Source: Terana coerulea
Lineage: Eukaryota; Basidiomycota; Agaricomycetes; Polyporales; Phanerochaetaceae
Reading direction: 5' to 3'
Assembly (NCBI GenBank): GCA_024811115.1
Contig: JAKOGH010000670.1
Location: 1 to 64,000, forward strand
DNA: 64,000 nucleotides
The stretch's first letter is position 1, and each line of letters starts with the position of its first letter. Made by a program: the position numbers and the translations under genes. The notes beneath the pieces were generated by a model, which had not been told where the DNA came from, did not search any database, and worked only from the letters and a program-made list of their open reading frames with translations. Below, one piece after another: positions 60,050 to 64,000 of the stretch.

Positions 60050-60957
60050 TGAGTTACATCAGGCGAGGTTGGTCAGACTTCCGTAAGTCATGGAACGCCT
60101 TCAAAACCTCCAACCCCAGACTGGCTTGGTCAATATCCACGCTGGGATGGCTCCCAACAGGCGTCGCGTTTACCCAATACTTCTACTCGTTACGTTTGGT
60201 CTCTGGTAGGAGTATGCAGGCGCGTCACCCATACACTCGAGTGAACGTCTGGGATCTGACTTGCCAGGTAGTTAGCCTACGCTTAATCCCTGACGACTCG
60301 GCATGGCGCGACATCGTCCTGTTTGACCACTTTTCTATATTCTGGTTGCAACATTGTCGCCGGGGCGATATAGTGGCATTGCAGTGAGTGGTGTGCCTTG
60401 ACCTTGTCGTCTAACACTCACCTTATGCCCGCAGGTCACCCTCGGAATCGAAGCTATTGGTAAAGAGAATCATAGCCTTGCCAGGAGATAAAGTGCGTAC
60501 ATTACGTAGTGCATATGTGGCTTACGCTGACCAATGGCTTAGGTTAAGACCTTGCCTCCATATCCGGACGCTGAAGTTACTGTCCCGGAAGGGCACGTAT
60601 GGGTAGAAGGTCCGATATTCATCGTATTCACTATGTTTGTCTGACTTCCGCTTGGCCCAGGTGATGAACCCTTCAAGTCGGAAGACAGCAATTATTTTGG
60701 CCCTGTACGTCAAAGTTCATTGGTTGTGCGCACAAGCTCATTTATGAGGCCGACAGGTTCCCTTGGCCCTGATCACCTCTAAACTGAGCGCGATCGTGTG
60801 GCCATTCCCCCGCTTTGGTCCTATTGAGCCAGCCACTCCAGCCACGCTGAAACTCAAGAAGCATGGAGGCCCCGCCTGGCGCAAGGAAAGAGACGAGATG
60901 GAACGCCAGAAGCGAAGAGACTCGCGAGTTATCGAATCTTCCTCGACAACATTGTAG
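60050..60957 (+). CDS. IMP2: Mitochondrial inner membrane protease subunit 2 (Imp2)
   Basis: S26-family signal peptidase that trims proteins sorted to the intermembrane space. After MSYIRRGWSDFRKSWN and a hydrophobic stretch (GWLPTGVAFTQYFYSLRLVS) comes SGRSMQ with the catalytic Ser. PTLNP and DDSAWRDIVLFDHFS follow, then RGDIVALQSPSESKLLVKRI with the catalytic Lys, IALPGDKVKT and GHVWVEGDEPFKSEDSNYFG. The intron after SGRSMQ (60220-60275) would start GCGCGT and end TTAG, a non-GT donor. Just after it the frame slips at CCC 60288-60290. An unspliced read-through of this stretch is also open, but it loses the PTLNP signature. Confidence 0.83.
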
Positions 60958-61225
60958 TGTATTCATACAGCCACAAAGCAGTCTACAGTTTCGACAACGC
61001 ATCTATGTCCATCGAAGTGCGAAGAGACCGGTGGAGTGTCCTGTGTCACAGCCTAGCTCAATAGGTAATCCAGAGGTCGGTTCAATATTTATACAAACTG
61101 CGTGAGTGTACGATACGAGGATGATGTGGAAGACGAGTGAAGATAGAATAGGATAAAATGCAAGAGTCGAGAACACGCTGAGTCGCGACATTGGGATGAG
61201 GAAAGAGGTGATTAGGTCCAGAAAA

Positions 61226-63066
61226 CTACATTGCATGAGCCTGTCCTGCGCCGTAGTCGTATCCATCATGCGCTCCATGTTGCTGCGAAGGATGGGCATG
61301 CCCGCTCTGCAGGTGTTGTTGATATTGCGCACCTGTCGAGACCGGCTGCCTGTACTGTTGCCCTTGGTCGTATGCAGTATCGGCGGTGTATGCGAGTCCC
61401 GCGGGCGACGGTCCGCGGTACGCTGCATGCGGATCAGAGGGGTACGCGTATTGTTGTTGCTGAGGGGCATAGCCATACGCTGGCGAGGCTGTGTTGCCGC
61501 GTTCGGGATGCGCAATGGGTGCGGCGCTCAGGGCGAGGTTGGCAGTGCTGCCGTAGTCGTTGTCGTCATACGGCGACTCGTCTGGCAATGCACCGACAGA
61601 TGGGTTGATGTGGTTGTACGGGTCGCCGTTATGCGCATAGGGTAGGTTGTATGCGGGCATAGGCGGATAGTTATCCTGCGGATATTCCAATCCGTACTCC
61701 TTGCGGTCACCATATTGGTAGTCCGAGTAGCCGGTGTAGGTACTTGGAGCGGGTCCGCGCGTACGCACTGACATAGAATCATCATCGTCATCCAAGGATA
61801 CGTTGGGCAGAGTCGGCTGGGGAAGTCGCTGGCCGACGATTTCGCCCTTCTTGTTCTTCAGATGCGAGAAGTCGCCAGCGGCTTCCTTCTTGGCAAGAGC
61901 CGCAGCCTTAGCCAGACGTTGCTTGTTCTTGCGTTTGATGATCTCCGCAATTCGCTAATGGAGACGGAGTGAGGAACGATGCGTGACACGTAGGAACATA
62001 CTCACCTTGTCGACCTTATAGCAACAATACTCCTTCAGGTTACCTTGGATGTGGCACAGAAGAGGGATATAGCAGACACCTGCAGCAATGAGAAGGAGCA
62101 CCGAGCCAGCGAAGACGAGGACGGTGAAAGCCGTGGAAATGGTGAGAGCCGTCGTGACAAAGTCGTTACCAGCGAAGTACTTCCCAATATCCCACCAGTC
62201 GCCCTTGTCCTTCTTCGAAAGGTAGAAGGCGTACAAGGTAAGCGCATTGATGGTCTGCCGAGGGCCGTCGGCGAGCAACAACCGCTTCCAACTCTTGAAT
62301 GTGAAGAACACGAAGAAGGCGAAGTCGTCCATGCGCTTCGTCGAGTCAGAGATGTGGTTGAAGAAGCAGAAATGGTCATAAGATCCTTCAAGAACGTCAG
62401 TACCTATCACAGCAAAGAGACCGACACCACGCACTGAGTGAATAGTAGTTGTTAGCCATGACATTCGTGAACGCGTATGAGATATCTCGGCTCTGAATAA
62501 TCTTCTTCGACTTGTACGCTTCGTATGCAAGCTACCGAACCATGAGCTCGCTTTACAGCGCATGTTCGACGAACAACTCACCAGAAGGAAAGAGAAGCAG
62601 ATACACCCGAAGAATAGCCACTTGCCAATGGTGAACGGGATGGCGACGCAGCCGTTGTGCGAGTTCGCGGGACAGCTGTTGAAGATAGCGTTTGACCAGG
62701 ATGTTGTCGACAACATGGTTACTGCAGTGAAGATATCGGAGACGTAGACCAAGAAGCCTTTCAGGATGATGATGTAGAGCCATAGGTACCTAAAACCAGG
62801 TGTTAGTTGCGGTAACGAGGGTGCCGGAAGAGGGGTCGGGCACGCTGTGCACGGTGCAACAGTGCGACTCGTGCGGCTACGACGGTAGCACGACCACTTA
62901 CTTCATGCGCATGCCGAAGCTGTTGTCGGTGAAGTCGCGAGTGTCGATGAAGTCAAACTAAGTGCGGCGTTAGACAGCGAACACACTGCGAGTAAATTCC
63001 GGAGAAACGACTGCATACCTTATGGTCCGGGACGACCTCACGCTTCCAGGTGCCTCCACTACACAT
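61226..63066 (-). CDS. Kch1/Prm6-like membrane protein (low-affinity potassium transport)
   Basis: Starts MCSGGTWKREVVPDHKF, then FDFIDTRDFTDNSFGMRMK. Four or five membrane segments follow (YLWLYIIILKGFLVYVSDIF; KWLFFGCICFSFLL; DDFAFFVFFTFKSWKRLLL; FVTTALTISTAFTVLVFAG; VLLLIAAGVCYIPLL). The motifs FTIGKWLFFGC and LADGPRQTINALTLYAFYL match yeast Kch1/Prm6 as I remember it, which lets K+ in during pheromone response to support Ca2+ influx. The cytosolic tail is basic (RIAEIIKRKNKQRLAKAAAL), then Tyr/Gln/Pro-rich (YGYAPQQQQYAYPSD) and disordered to the stop at 61226. Introns are in phase. Transport function here is inferred from family only. Confidence 0.75.
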
Positions 63067-63424
63067 CTTTGTTTGGGTGCTGCGGCTGGCGACGTGCTAA
63101 GGGAGCGGAACGGACTCTGAAGGAGCGTCGAAGAGAGTGGGTGTAAAGTCTGGGACCAGCCAGCTACATACGCAGCTGGGACAAAGAGAGGGAAAGAGTG
63201 TTGAAGGTAAGGACTGGAGGTGTTGCGGACAAGGAAGGTGATGAGGTCGGCGAGGTGGTTGATGAGACCGTCGACGCGGTTGCTTGGCAAAAGAGAGGCT
63301 GGCAATTAGCGCGCGCTTATGCACCGCTCGCATTGTTCACTGAGACAGATAGACGCCCATTACTTTCCTTCACTCCCGATTCTCACCTTACACGCCCAGG
63401 ACAATCCTGTAATCATAGCCCACA
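63067..63424. other. Divergent region between the KCH1-like gene and DRG1
   Basis: No gene is visible. It contains one TCGACGCG (63271-63278), the octamer doubled in the proteasome promoters. A single copy is not significant. Confidence 0.35.
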
Positions 63425-64000
63425 ATGACGACCGTACAGAAAATCAAGGTTGGTCTCGCTTGGCTCAATGCTTAGCACTATCTCATTCATGCTACGTGGA
63501 ATCTGTAGGAAATTGAAGATGAGATGGTAAGTAGCTGTAGAACGTCGCGGAGAGCAGGATATTCACACTAGTGCCGTAGGCTCGCAGTACGTCGTAAACT
63601 TGACGCATCGTGTGAAGATGTCTGAAGAAGACGGCCAGCGCAAAAGAACAAGGCGACGAGCTATCACTTGGGACAGCTGAAGGCAAAGCTTGCGAAACTC
63701 CGGCGAGAGCTCCTCGGTCCTTCCGGCGGAGGAGGCGGAGGCGGAGGTCTCGGCTTCGATGTAGCACGAACAGGTATAGCCTCAGTGGGCTTCGTGGGGT
63801 TTCCATCCGTCGGAAAGGTGGCTTTCTTGCGTTCATTTCCGTCAGGCTTCTGACGCTTTGCTTGCAGTCGACCCTCATGTCAAAGCTTACCGGCACACAC
63901 TCTGAAGTCTCGGAAATTGAGTTCACGACTCTTACAACAGTTCCCGGAACGGTGAAGGTGCACGGCGCACCCATTCAAATTCTTGATCTGCGTGTGTATC
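63425..64000 (+). CDS. RBG1: DRG-family GTPase Drg1/Rbg1 (5' part, runs off the window)
   Basis: Ribosome-associated GTPase linked to translation. It starts MTTVQKIK, then a 19-nt exon for EIEDEM, then [78 protein letters not shown] and [19 protein letters not shown] is the G1 P-loop of Obg/DRG GTPases. [19 protein letters not shown] is the DRG helix-turn-helix lead-in. An intron splits G1 between Lys and Ser. The last bases fit a donor after LDL plus one base, so the next exon should continue PG of the G3 box. The first introns use GTTGGT and GTAAGT donors. Confidence 0.9.

Overview
The window looks like nuclear DNA of a basidiomycete fungus, probably an Agaricomycete. Genes are densely packed on both strands. 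Almost every coding sequence is cut by several introns of about 50-60 nt with GT..AG ends, and gene gaps are often under 300 bp. The products are typically eukaryotic: proteasome, nuclear pore, spliceosome, NuA4, EMC and N-end-rule proteins. Exon structures below were built by hand by joining ORF pieces at GT/AG borders that restore conserved protein motifs. Outer coordinates are usually firmer than each internal splice site.

Layout. 0-10 kb: MFS sugar transporter, interrupted alpha/beta-hydrolase, replication licensing factor CDT1, Gfo/Idh/MocA oxidoreductase. 10-19 kb: conserved unknown protein, 20S proteasome beta1 (PRE3), 26S lid subunit RPN12, 20S alpha subunit PRE10/PSMA3, nucleoporin Nup82/Nup88. 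19-28 kb: intron-containing tRNA-Cys, beta-lactamase-like serine hydrolase, a multidomain ankyrin-DysF-FYVE-RING protein, an unknown acidic coiled-coil protein, and a PI31-type proteasome regulator. 28-44 kb: PRP5 helicase, DHA1-type MFS exporter, NSP1 nucleoporin, F-box protein, ESA1 acetyltransferase, BNA3-type aminotransferase. 44-64 kb: SLH1/ASCC3 helicase, unknown Cys-rich protein, NCS1 calcium sensor, EMC3, a PROPPIN (HSV2/WIPI3-4), ATE1, a WrbA-like quinone reductase, IMP2 peptidase, a KCH1-like membrane protein, and the 5' part of the DRG1/RBG1 GTPase.

Themes. Four proteasome genes lie within 16 kb (12.0-28.2 kb). Two of their divergent promoters each carry two copies of TCGACGCG. NUP82 and NSP1, partners in one nuclear pore subcomplex, are 16 kb apart. 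Very small exons sit inside signature motifs: a 3-nt exon in the FYVE motif, a 14-nt exon in the SLH1 P-loop, and a 20-nt exon in the sugar-transporter PESPR motif.

Data quality. About 15 single-base frame slips, mostly in short homopolymers, fall inside otherwise well conserved genes. Several of these should be essential (RPN12, PRP5, NSP1, CDT1). They are best read as sequence or assembly errors, not gene death. The alpha/beta-hydrolase is the exception, because it also has an in-frame TAG.
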